Positions 22,460-28,840 of a stretch of DNA of 28,840 bases are shown here, in pieces. The stretch spans positions 1 through 28,840 of the forward strand of contig CAAGLS010000094.1 in the NCBI GenBank assembly GCA_900770845.1, read 5' to 3'. Below the pieces are notes generated by a model. The model saw only the letters and a program-made list of their open reading frames with translations, ran no database searches and was not told the DNA's origin. The stretch comes from an uncultured Prevotella sp. Its GTDB lineage: Bacteria > Bacteroidota > Bacteroidia > Bacteroidales > Bacteroidaceae. Position 1 is the first letter of the stretch; each line of letters begins with the position of its first letter. The translations under genes were made by a program, and so were the position numbers.

Positions 22460-22486
22460 GCAGTATCAGCACAGCGAAATGATATC

Positions 22487-22522
22487 CGGCCACTACGCGA
22501 AAGCGTGGTGGCCGTTGTTTTT
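22487..22522 (+). terminator. Ferredoxin terminator
   Basis: CGGCCACTACGC (22487-22498) pairs with GCGTGGTGGCCG (22503-22514) around GAAA, followed by TTGTTTTT. One G-T pair interrupts an otherwise complete 12-pair stem. Confidence 0.88.
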
Positions 22523-22561
22523 CTCCACCAATGAAAAGCCAACAAAGGGGGAAAGTGGCAT

Positions 22562-22594
22562 AGAAAAAAGGCTGTGTCCATTGGACACAGCCTT
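22562..22594 (-). terminator. Terminator of the TonB operon
   Basis: AAGGCTGTGTCC (22568-22579) pairs with GGACACAGCCTT (22583-22594) around three bases. The A-run at 22564-22569 is a T-run on the minus strand directly after the stem. It lies 24 bases past the stop of the TPR gene. Confidence 0.85.
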
Positions 22595-22617
22595 CCTATA
22601 TATATAATAGGTAGTGA

Positions 22618-24042
22618 TTACTTACCCAACACCTGCTTTGCAGTCTCATTCTCAGGATCGATGGTCAACAGCTTCTGAGCATAATCCTTAGCACCTGCAA
22701 GGTTCTTCTTCACATTGAACTCATAAACCATCAGATAGAAGTAGGCTGCGTTGAGCATCTGCTTCTCGCCCGCCTGCAAGTCGGAGACAGAACCGAGCGT
22801 GCTGACGATTTCTTCATAGTAAGGCTTGGCAAGCCCCTGCTTTGAATCGGGGTCAAGCTTACTGTAGGTATCGGCGAGCAGATAGTTGCAAGTGGTCTTA
22901 TATTTGGGGAACTGCTCCTTCATCTGCTTGTAGGCGTCGATGGCCTTCTGGTAAGTGGCCTTGGCCTCATCAGCGCGGTTGGCGTTCATCATGGCGTCGC
23001 CCACACGTGAGAGAAGGTCGGCCACCTGATAGCTCTGCTCGAAAGTGGGATTGTCGCCAAAGCTCAATTTCATGTACTTCACTGCATTGTCGAAGTCCTG
23101 TTTCTCCATAAACACCTCGGAGAGGTTGCTGTAGAGCAGCTTGGTCTGCTTGTCGTTGCCCTTGTTGATTTCCAGGGCTTTGTCGTAAGCCTTCAAAGCC
23201 TCGTCGTAGTTCTTGGCGAGCTTCAGAGCCGTTCCGTAGTAGGTGTAGTCCTCACCTGTGAAGTGGGCGGAGTCGCTCTGGGTGAAGAGCTTGTTGGCAT
23301 AGTCGAGAGCCTGCTCGGGATTCTTCATATCCGTGTAGCAATAGAAAGCCACACGGTTCCAAGCAGCCTTACGGGGATTCTTTGCAAGGGCAGTTTTGCA
23401 GATGTCGACAGCCTTGTCGCGATGGCCGAGCAACCAGTTGGAGATGGCATAGTTGGTGATGTCCTGGTCCTCCATGCTGGTGAGGTTGGCCACCTTGCCG
23501 TAGGAGCTGACAGCGTCCTCAAACTTGCCGGCATTGTAGAAGATACGGCCAGAATAGGCATCGACGGGGAAGTCGGGACGATTCTTACGCAGCTGTTCCA
23601 AAGCGTCGACGGCAGCCTGCGGGTTCACACCACGCTGCACGAGTGCATACTTATAGTAGCCATCGGGTTCCTTGGGGTCGAAATACATGGCGTTCTGATA
23701 CATGGAGGCGGCCTCGCCGCCATCATCCTTCATCACGGCGATGTCACCCTTGAGAATCCAAGCCTTGGCATACTTGTTGTCGCGCTTCAAGGCCAGGTCA
23801 GCGTAAGCGCTGGCATTGGCTGTGTCCTTCACATTGAGGTAAGCCTGCCCAATACCCACCAACACCTCGGGGTTCTTCTTGTTGGCCTTGAAGATTTCCT
23901 TCACCTTGCTCTGCGTGTCGGGAGCCTTGGAAGCGATGATTTTCGTCACGTTGTCAATGATGGCCTTGTTGTCGTTCTGTGCCATCGCGGGGGCTGTGCC
24001 TAAAAGCAGGGCACCCATCAATACATATTTAATAGCTTTCAT
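22618..24042 (-). CDS. Secreted tetratricopeptide-repeat protein
   Basis: A 474-residue exported repeat protein. The ATG at 24042 is preferred to the in-frame TTG at 24048. The signal peptide is MKAIKYVLMGALLLGTAPAMA. The rest is helical TPR units with the usual pattern of small and aromatic residues (for example AKAWILKGDIAVMKDDGGEAASMYQNAMYFDPKEPDGYYKYA and later NYDEALKAYDKALEINKGN). No catalytic motif is present. Such proteins bind other proteins, here probably in the periplasm. It is the last gene of the exbB operon, 65 bases after the PstS-like gene, and the operon ends at the terminator just downstream. Its partner is unknown; a TonB or PstS-like link is inferred from position. Confidence 0.85.
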   Translation of the reverse strand: MKAIKYVLMGALLLGTAPAMAQNDNKAIIDNVTKIIASKAPDTQSKVKEIFKANKKNPEVLVGIGQAYLNVKDTANASAYADLALKRDNKYAKAWILKGDIAVMKDDGGEAASMYQNAMYFDPKEPDGYYKYALVQRGVNPQAAVDALEQLRKNRPDFPVDAYSGRIFYNAGKFEDAVSSYGKVANLTSMEDQDITNYAISNWLLGHRDKAVDICKTALAKNPRKAAWNRVAFYCYTDMKNPEQALDYANKLFTQSDSAHFTGEDYTYYGTALKLAKNYDEALKAYDKALEINKGNDKQTKLLYSNLSEVFMEKQDFDNAVKYMKLSFGDNPTFEQSYQVADLLSRVGDAMMNANRADEAKATYQKAIDAYKQMKEQFPKYKTTCNYLLADTYSKLDPDSKQGLAKPYYEEIVSTLGSVSDLQAGEKQMLNAAYFYLMVYEFNVKKNLAGAKDYAQKLLTIDPENETAKQVLGK

Positions 24043-24107
24043 AATCAAAACAGTTTAAATTTGTCCGATTTAATATTCTCGACGAGAGTAACCGTGAAAA
24101 GTTACCT

Positions 24108-25067
24108 CTATTGAGTTACATTAACATCTCTTACATTAATATTACCGTAGGCGGGCAACAGCCCCGCCTTCATGATGATGAGCTGGCCTCGCGGCGACTC
24201 AACGAAATGCTCAAAGGCAGCAGGCAAGGCACGGCGTGGATCGTTGAGCAAGGCATAAATGGTGCGGACAAACGGATACTGTCCTGTCCATATATAATAT
24301 TGGTAGGGCTTGTAGGAATTGGCAGGCGTGGCCACGTCGACAGCACTGACGCTCATCACACGGATGTTCCTGTTGAACGTCAGATTGGTGGTGTCGCGCT
24401 TGTCGTTGAGCCAGTTGTTGCCGATGATTCCTATAGCTCCGGGATTTTCTTCTACATACTTGATTACATCGGCAGTCTTCTTCACAGCAGCCACGTTGGC
24501 ATTAACGATGGCCTTGCCACCAAGGATGGAATCCTCAACATAGTGGACGGTGCTGGATTTGGGATTGTCGAACACAACCGTGATGGTCCCGCCATGAGAG
24601 CCCTTTCCCAATTGACTCCACCTGGTGGTTTTACCCAAAAGAATGTCCTTGAAATCTTTCACTGAAATCAGCGTGTCGGGGTTGGCTTTGTTCACGATGA
24701 GAGCCAAAGCGTCGTAGCCAATCTTCTTGGACTGCGGCAGGAAGTTTTGGGCTTTCATGGCCTCCACCTCCGACGGCTTGAGGGCGCGGGAGGCAAAGAC
24801 AAGCCAACACTTGCCGCTGAGAAACTGGTTGATACCATCCGACTCGTTGGAATAGACGGGATTGAGATGCGCATCGGGGAGCGAAGCCAAGAAAGCTTCC
24901 TTTTCCTCTTCGATGATAGGACTAAAACTCTCATCGGAGACGAATCCTATCGTCCCCGATGAGGGTGTGTCTGTACGACCATCCTTCGACTGCTTGCTGT
25001 TGCCGCATGCAGCCAAAAGGATGGTCATAAGAGTGAATCCTACAATAATGAAGGATGATTTGTTCAT
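24108..25067 (-). CDS. PstS-like substrate-binding lipoprotein
   Basis: A 319-residue lipoprotein with lipobox LLAAC; Cys21 is the predicted lipid site. The fold is the PBP-like type of PstS phosphate-binding proteins: IGFVSDESFSPIIEEE near the start, KIGYDALALIVNKANP in the middle, KDFKDILLGKTTRWSQLG, VRTIYALLNDPRRALPAAFEHFVESPRGQLIIMKAGLLPA at the end. No pst transporter genes adjoin it. It lies between tonB and the TPR gene (20 bases after tonB), a placement I know from other Bacteroidetes, so it probably belongs to the TonB system and may not bind phosphate for import. Confidence 0.85.
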   Translation of the reverse strand: MNKSSFIIVGFTLMTILLAACGNSKQSKDGRTDTPSSGTIGFVSDESFSPIIEEEKEAFLASLPDAHLNPVYSNESDGINQFLSGKCWLVFASRALKPSEVEAMKAQNFLPQSKKIGYDALALIVNKANPDTLISVKDFKDILLGKTTRWSQLGKGSHGGTITVVFDNPKSSTVHYVEDSILGGKAIVNANVAAVKKTADVIKYVEENPGAIGIIGNNWLNDKRDTTNLTFNRNIRVMSVSAVDVATPANSYKPYQYYIWTGQYPFVRTIYALLNDPRRALPAAFEHFVESPRGQLIIMKAGLLPAYGNINVRDVNVTQ

Positions 25068-25087
25068 GCTAAAGTCACTAAATGAAA

Positions 25088-25927
25088 TTACTGAAGACGG
25101 AACTGAACAGGAAGGGTGAAGCGTACGCGTACGGCCTGTCCATTCTGCTTACCGGGAATCCAGTTGGGCATGCCCTTGACCACGCGCGTTGCCTCACGGT
25201 CGAGCGACGGGTCTACACCACGGGCCACCTTCACCTGGCTGATGCTTCCATCAGGCTCAACGACGAACTGGACGATGACACGTCCCTGAACGCCATTCTC
25301 CTGAGCCACAGCCGGGTAGTTGATGTGGCTGCTCAGATAGCTCATCAGAGCGCTCTGACCGCCGGGGAATGAGGGCTGCTGTTCCACCACCTCGAAGATC
25401 TTCTTCTCGACCTCGGGCTTGGGAGCCACGGGCTCGTCGGCCACGCGCTCAGTCACCTTCATAATCTCACCCTTATCGGAGTTGCCCTTCACGTCGAGGG
25501 CACCGATTGCGGTGTTGGTCTGCATCAACTGATCCTGTGTCTTCATCATCTCCTCAGGCTTCACCAAATTGTCCTTCTTGATGACAGGGGCGGTGAACTT
25601 GATGGATGACTTCACTTCCTTAACGACTTCTTTCTTTTCCTCAACCTGCACCTGCTTGCGCTTCACCTCGGCCTTTTTCTTGGGCTGGTCGAGCGCGGAC
25701 AGCTCGGTCACCTGCTCCACGGGATGGTGGGCGGCCTGATACCGGTCGTAAGCAGTCTTGAGCCACGTGAAGACCATCATGAGAATTGCAAGTGCAGCTA
25801 TGACGAGGATGGACTTGAGGTTTCTCGTAGGAGTATTCTTACGGAGCTTGTAGGCACCGTAGTTCTTGTTCCTACCCTCAAAGATAAGGTCGGTCCATCC
25901 GTTGGATGTTAAATCAAAATTTGCCAT
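25088..25927 (-). CDS. tonB: TonB energy transducer
   Basis: A 279-residue inner-membrane protein that carries proton-motive force to outer-membrane TonB-dependent receptors. A cytoplasmic lead (WTDLIFEGRNKNYGAYKLRK) typical of Bacteroidetes TonB is followed by one membrane helix at about 40-57. A Lys/Glu-rich periplasmic spacer (about 75-190) and a C-terminal TonB domain at about 190-279 follow, with FPGGQSALMSYLSSHINYPAVAQENGVQGRVIVQFVVEPDGS. It lies 30 bases after exbD. The spacer lacks the Pro-Lys repeats of enterobacterial TonB, as is usual for this phylum. Confidence 0.94.
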   Translation of the reverse strand: MANFDLTSNGWTDLIFEGRNKNYGAYKLRKNTPTRNLKSILVIAALAILMMVFTWLKTAYDRYQAAHHPVEQVTELSALDQPKKKAEVKRKQVQVEEKKEVVKEVKSSIKFTAPVIKKDNLVKPEEMMKTQDQLMQTNTAIGALDVKGNSDKGEIMKVTERVADEPVAPKPEVEKKIFEVVEQQPSFPGGQSALMSYLSSHINYPAVAQENGVQGRVIVQFVVEPDGSISQVKVARGVDPSLDREATRVVKGMPNWIPGKQNGQAVRVRFTLPVQFRLQ

Positions 25928-25957
25928 TTCTTAACTTATTAACAGTCAGACAAACGA

Positions 25958-26596
25958 TTACTCCTTGACGTGGTTCTTCCGGAGAAGAGCCTCATCGTTG
26001 GCATTAATCTTATCGATCACATACTTACCAATGCTGCAAATCTGCATCTCGTCGAGGGCGTCGACAAGGTTCTTATAGCTTGCGTTGTCCGTAGCCTTTA
26101 TGATTACGGTAAGGGTCTCAATCTTCTTGTCGGGAAGGACACCCGCCTTGATTTCAGCCAGCTTCCTGTTGTACACAGAGTCGGGCATCTTCTTGTTGGG
26201 GTCTTCCTTCTCCTTGTCAAGAGCGGCCTTGGCGGTCATCACATCCTTTACAGGCTGTGTCTGATCCTCCGTGGTGTGGTTGAAGAGCACCTTACGGATA
26301 CCATCCTTGCCCCATGTCGTCTTCTTCAGATCGTTCACGGCTGTTCCCAGCGTGTAGTAGATCTGGTTGTCGGCACAGCAGTAGATGGTAACGGTATAAG
26401 AAGCCTTGGTCACCGTTCTATCCTGGTCCTGAATGTTCTTGTCATTACTCGGCATACTCAGCTCCATCGTCTGGGGCTTGGCCAAAGAAGTACAGAGCAT
26501 GAAGAACGTAATAAGAAGCATCATCATGTCCACCATAGGCGTAAAGTCTACGCGGACATCCATCTTCTTCTGTCTTGATAAATCTTTCTTAGGCAT
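25958..26596 (-). CDS. exbD: ExbD/TolR-type protein, second copy
   Basis: A 212-residue proton-channel partner of ExbB. The membrane helix is RVDFTPMVDMMMLLITFFML, with the essential Asp at residue 23. A periplasmic domain follows; its C-terminal end (LTVIIKATDNASYKNLVDALDEMQICSIGKYVI) fits the ExbD fold. Residues about 65-140 form an insert longer than in E. coli ExbD, with Lys/Asp-rich sequence. The gene follows the first exbD by five bases and precedes tonB by 30. Two different exbD genes in tandem are normal for this operon in Bacteroidetes. Confidence 0.92.
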   Translation of the reverse strand: MPKKDLSRQKKMDVRVDFTPMVDMMMLLITFFMLCTSLAKPQTMELSMPSNDKNIQDQDRTVTKASYTVTIYCCADNQIYYTLGTAVNDLKKTTWGKDGIRKVLFNHTTEDQTQPVKDVMTAKAALDKEKEDPNKKMPDSVYNRKLAEIKAGVLPDKKIETLTVIIKATDNASYKNLVDALDEMQICSIGKYVIDKINANDEALLRKNHVKE

Positions 26597-26601
26597 TTCT
26601 A

Positions 26602-27228
26602 TCAGTCCTCCGTTTTCTTATATTGAGTAATGAGATAGTAGCGGTTCTCACTCATATCCTGAAGTTCGGACATGATTTTCTTCACAGTCTTGTAAGGAGT
26701 GCCCTCGTCGGCCTTGATGGCAATCTTGGCGTCGGGATTCTGCTCGTGGGCAGCCTTCACCCAAATTTGGAACTCACTCATGGCCTCGTCGCCGGTCTTG
26801 CCCGGCACGGAGTCGGTGGGTATGCCGTAAGCCTTGATGGCCTGAGGCATTTCCGTCTTCTCAAGAGACAGATACTGTTTCAGGTTGTTCATCGGCACGC
26901 CCCACATGGGGTCGTCGAGGAACTTCTTCTCCTCTTCTTTCGTCAAGGATATTCCGTACTGTCCAGTCACGTCGGCAAGGACGCCCTGCACGTCGGTCAC
27001 CTTATCCATGCTCATGAAGATCTTGCCATCCTTGGAGACAAGAATGTTCAGAACATTGCTCTCAGGCACCTTGATTTCCGATACCGACCCTGGCGTGTTC
27101 ACCTTCACTGGCTCTTGCTTCACGAACGTAGACGTCAACATGAAGAAGGTCAGAAGAAGGACCATCACGTCAGACATAGGGGTCATATCGATCCAGGTGT
27201 CTTTCTTCTTAATTTTTACTTTACCCAT
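26602..27228 (-). CDS. exbD: ExbD/TolR-type protein, first copy
   Basis: A 208-residue ExbD with membrane helix WIDMTPMSDVMVLLLTFFML and the essential Asp at residue 20. The periplasmic part includes VLNILVSKDGKIFMSMD and, at the C-terminus, KIAIKADEGTPYKTVKKIMSELQDMSENRYYLIT, which matches the ExbD fold. The central insertion (about 85-160) is longer than in proteobacterial ExbD. It lies 30 bases after exbB and five before the second exbD. Its sequence differs clearly from the second copy, so the two are not a recent duplication; a mixed complex with ExbB is inferred. Confidence 0.92.
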   Translation of the reverse strand: MGKVKIKKKDTWIDMTPMSDVMVLLLTFFMLTSTFVKQEPVKVNTPGSVSEIKVPESNVLNILVSKDGKIFMSMDKVTDVQGVLADVTGQYGISLTKEEEKKFLDDPMWGVPMNNLKQYLSLEKTEMPQAIKAYGIPTDSVPGKTGDEAMSEFQIWVKAAHEQNPDAKIAIKADEGTPYKTVKKIMSELQDMSENRYYLITQYKKTED

Positions 27229-27258
27229 AGCGATAAAATTTTAAAGGGTTAGCAAAAA

Positions 27259-28095
27259 TTAAGCCTCTTCTGTGTGGTTAGCTTCGTATGTCTGAGCGAT
27301 TGAGTAACCTACCTCATCGAGGGCGTATGTCAGTTTGTCGATCTTGTTGGTGTAGAAGTTGTAGAACACCACAGCCAGCCAAGACGTTGCGATACCGGAA
27401 GCGGTATTGACAAGGGCCTCAGAAATACCAGTTGACAGAGCCAGAGAGTCGCCACCGCCACCAGCAGCCAGAGCCTGGAACGAACGGATCATACCGAGCA
27501 CCGTTCCCAACAGACCAGTCAGCGTACCGAGCGTTACGATAGTGGCGAGGATGGGGAGGTTCATCTGCAGGGTAGGCATCTCAAGCTGGGTAGCCTCCTC
27601 GTGGGCCTGCTGAATCTTCAGCACCTTCTGCTCCTTCTTCAGGGCAGCATTGGCACCGCTCTCCATGTCCTTGTAAGCGTTGAGGGAAGCTGTCACAACG
27701 TTGGCCACAGAACCCTTCATGTTGTCGCAGAGCTGCTGGGCCTTGGCGAAGTCGTTGGCTCTCAGAGCAGCCTTGATGTTGAGCACGAACTTGGTGAGGT
27801 TGCCCTTACCGAAGGCGGTCTTCATGGCGAAGTAGCGCTCAACGGCGAGGCAGAGTACGGTCAGAGCCAAAGTCCAGATGATAGGAACGATGAAACCGCC
27901 CTTGTAGATAGTACCCAAAAGGTTGGCGGGACCGTTTGCGGTATCGTTGCCCTGGAAGTTGGCGGGATTGCCGAGTACGAACTGATAGATACACACTGCT
28001 GCGATCAAGCAAAGAACAATGATCCAGAATGCACCTCTGATACCGGTGAAGCCCTGAGATTTCTTCGGGGCTACTGCTTTTTGATTAGTTGCCAT
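27259..28095 (-). CDS. exbB: ExbB/TolQ/MotA-type proton channel protein
   Basis: A 278-residue inner-membrane protein. Hydrophobic helices lie at about 22-42 (AFWIIVLCLIAAVCIYQFVL), 72-92 (FIVPIIWTLALTVLCLAVERY), 178-205 and 225-250. The MotA/TolQ/ExbB core is LPILATIVTLGTLTGLLGTVLGMIRSFQALA followed by TGISEALVNTASGIATSW. The first helix is an extra N-terminal one relative to proteobacterial ExbB. It is the first gene of a six-gene operon (exbB, exbD, exbD, tonB, PstS-like, TPR), with a -7 box 128 bases upstream of the ATG. Confidence 0.94.
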   Translation of the reverse strand: MATNQKAVAPKKSQGFTGIRGAFWIIVLCLIAAVCIYQFVLGNPANFQGNDTANGPANLLGTIYKGGFIVPIIWTLALTVLCLAVERYFAMKTAFGKGNLTKFVLNIKAALRANDFAKAQQLCDNMKGSVANVVTASLNAYKDMESGANAALKKEQKVLKIQQAHEEATQLEMPTLQMNLPILATIVTLGTLTGLLGTVLGMIRSFQALAAGGGGDSLALSTGISEALVNTASGIATSWLAVVFYNFYTNKIDKLTYALDEVGYSIAQTYEANHTEEA

Positions 28096-28222
28096 AATGA
28101 ATTGAATGTTTTAATTTTTTGGTTTATAAATTAGTTGTATAATTTCCTTTAGCTTTGCTGCTTGAGTGTAGAAGCAAACCCGCACTCGCAACTGGTCCTT
28201 ATTCCGGTTTTCTTTTTCCACG

Positions 28223-28230
28223 CAAAGATA
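28223..28230 (-). promoter_or_regulatory. -7 box of the exbB operon
   Basis: TATCTTTG on the minus strand, preceded by AGTATC and followed by CGTGG. A TTG lies 24 bases upstream (28257-28255), longer than the consensus spacing. The resulting leader of about 120 bases (28096-28218) holds no fold I can identify. Confidence 0.6.
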
Positions 28231-28319
28231 CTAAATCTCGAATTACTATCACTGCAATTAAGAAGTTTTAACGGAAATATTCTCATAATTTTCACACGCC
28301 GGGCGTTGCACGCAAGGGG

Positions 28320-28840
28320 TCATTTCAGTTTTTTGAGATTCTCCTTGATGCGTCGCATGGCCTCGCTGATGTTGTCCTCGCTGGTGGCGTAGCTCATGCG
28401 GAAATAATCGGGTGCGCCAAAGGCGTCGCCGGCCACCGTAGCCACATGGGCCACTTCGAGCAGGTACATGGCGAAGTCGGTGGAATCGTTGATGGTGCGC
28501 TCGCCGTCGCTCTTGCCGAAAAAGCTGGAACATTTGGGGAAGAGATAGAAGGCTCCCTGAGGGATGTTCACCTCCAGTCCATCAATGCCGCGGGCCAGCT
28601 CCACGATGAGGTCCCGCCGATGCTCAAAGGCCACGCGCATGGCCTCGCGCGCCTCCTGCGGACTGTTGTAGGCGGCCAAGGCAGCCATCTGGCTCACGTC
28701 GCACGTGCCGCTGGTGTATTGCCCCTGCAGCTTGTTCAGCCCCTTGACAATCCACTCGGGGCCGGCCACCCATCCCAAGCGCCAGCCTGTCATGGCGTAG
28801 GCCTTGGAGGCTCCGTTGGCGATGACCACGCGCTCCCTCA
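28320..28840 (-). CDS. PLP-dependent class I aminotransferase, partial
   Basis: The 3' part of a gene whose start lies beyond the window edge; about 173 residues are present. The PLP lysine motif NGASKAYAMTGWRLGWVAGP is near the visible N-terminus, and the C-terminal domain follows with QGAFYLFP and FGAPDYFRMSYATSEDNISEAMRRI, where the Arg binds the substrate carboxylate. The pattern is closest to Bacteroidetes aspartate-type aminotransferases (class I gamma). The frame remains open to base 28840. Specificity cannot be decided. The 3' end is 90 bases from the exbB -7 box, on the same strand. Confidence 0.9.
   Translation of the reverse strand, partial: RERVVIANGASKAYAMTGWRLGWVAGPEWIVKGLNKLQGQYTSGTCDVSQMAALAAYNSPQEAREAMRVAFEHRRDLIVELARGIDGLEVNIPQGAFYLFPKCSSFFGKSDGERTINDSTDFAMYLLEVAHVATVAGDAFGAPDYFRMSYATSEDNISEAMRRIKENLKKLK

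Overview
The window looks like a chromosomal segment of a GC-rich member of the Bacteroidales, most probably a Prevotella-like genus. The evidence is: repeated TTTG/N19-21/TAnnTTTG promoters of the Bacteroidetes primary sigma factor, almost no Shine-Dalgarno sequences, the exbB-exbD-exbD-tonB-pstS-like-TPR operon, a PorT-type outer-membrane protein, a DUF4831 protein, a formyltransferase-only PurH, and L19 and adenylate kinase sequences typical of the group. No rRNA, tRNA, CRISPR array, intact transposase, prophage or conjugative gene was found. Most genes are core housekeeping genes; the unusual material is largely between them.

Layout. 1-498: gene-free, with a long hairpin, one copy of a dispersed repeat, a terminator and a possible structured RNA, then a promoter for an NlpE-like lipoprotein (499-960, +). 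961-1324: a strong bidirectional hairpin and probable decayed coding sequence. 8060-1325 (minus strand): one promoter followed by hpt, adk, obg, pgeF, an M23 protein with a duplicated domain, and an M3 metallopeptidase. 8061-8684: a divergent control region with the second repeat copy, four evenly spaced palindromes and a 27-bp duplication. 8685-13715 (+): a membrane protein fused to a cytidylate-kinase-like domain, then a large SWIM/SNF2 helicase, followed by a possible transposase scrap. 13980-16547 (+): nnr from an apparently leaderless promoter, then a DUF4831 gene. 18313-16840 (minus): the AICAR formyltransferase and a small basic protein. 18424-18627 (+): a small protein transcribed divergently from purH, the two -7 boxes lying inside one perfect inverted repeat. 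19146-18781 (minus): rplS. 19608-21251 (+): a 5'-nucleotidase split into two genes with the domain order reversed, behind a leader that can fold. 22099-21350 (minus): PorT-like barrel protein. 22289-22459 (+): a 56-residue 2[4Fe-4S] ferredoxin. 28095-22618 (minus): the TonB energising operon. 28840-28320 (minus): the 3' part of an aminotransferase gene.

How the genes fit together. The hpt cluster joins purine salvage (hpt), nucleotide balance (adk), ribosome-assembly GTPase (obg) and envelope or peptide turnover (pgeF, M23, M3). The TonB operon would power outer-membrane import, with a PstS-like lipoprotein and a TPR protein as accessory parts. I saw no convincing multi-gene system that is clearly new. 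The best leads are the regular operator-like array at 8182-8261, the inverted repeat covering both promoters at 18336-18398, the kinase-membrane fusion, the foldable leader at 19491-19581, and the dispersed inverted repeats around 87-171 and 8077-8161.
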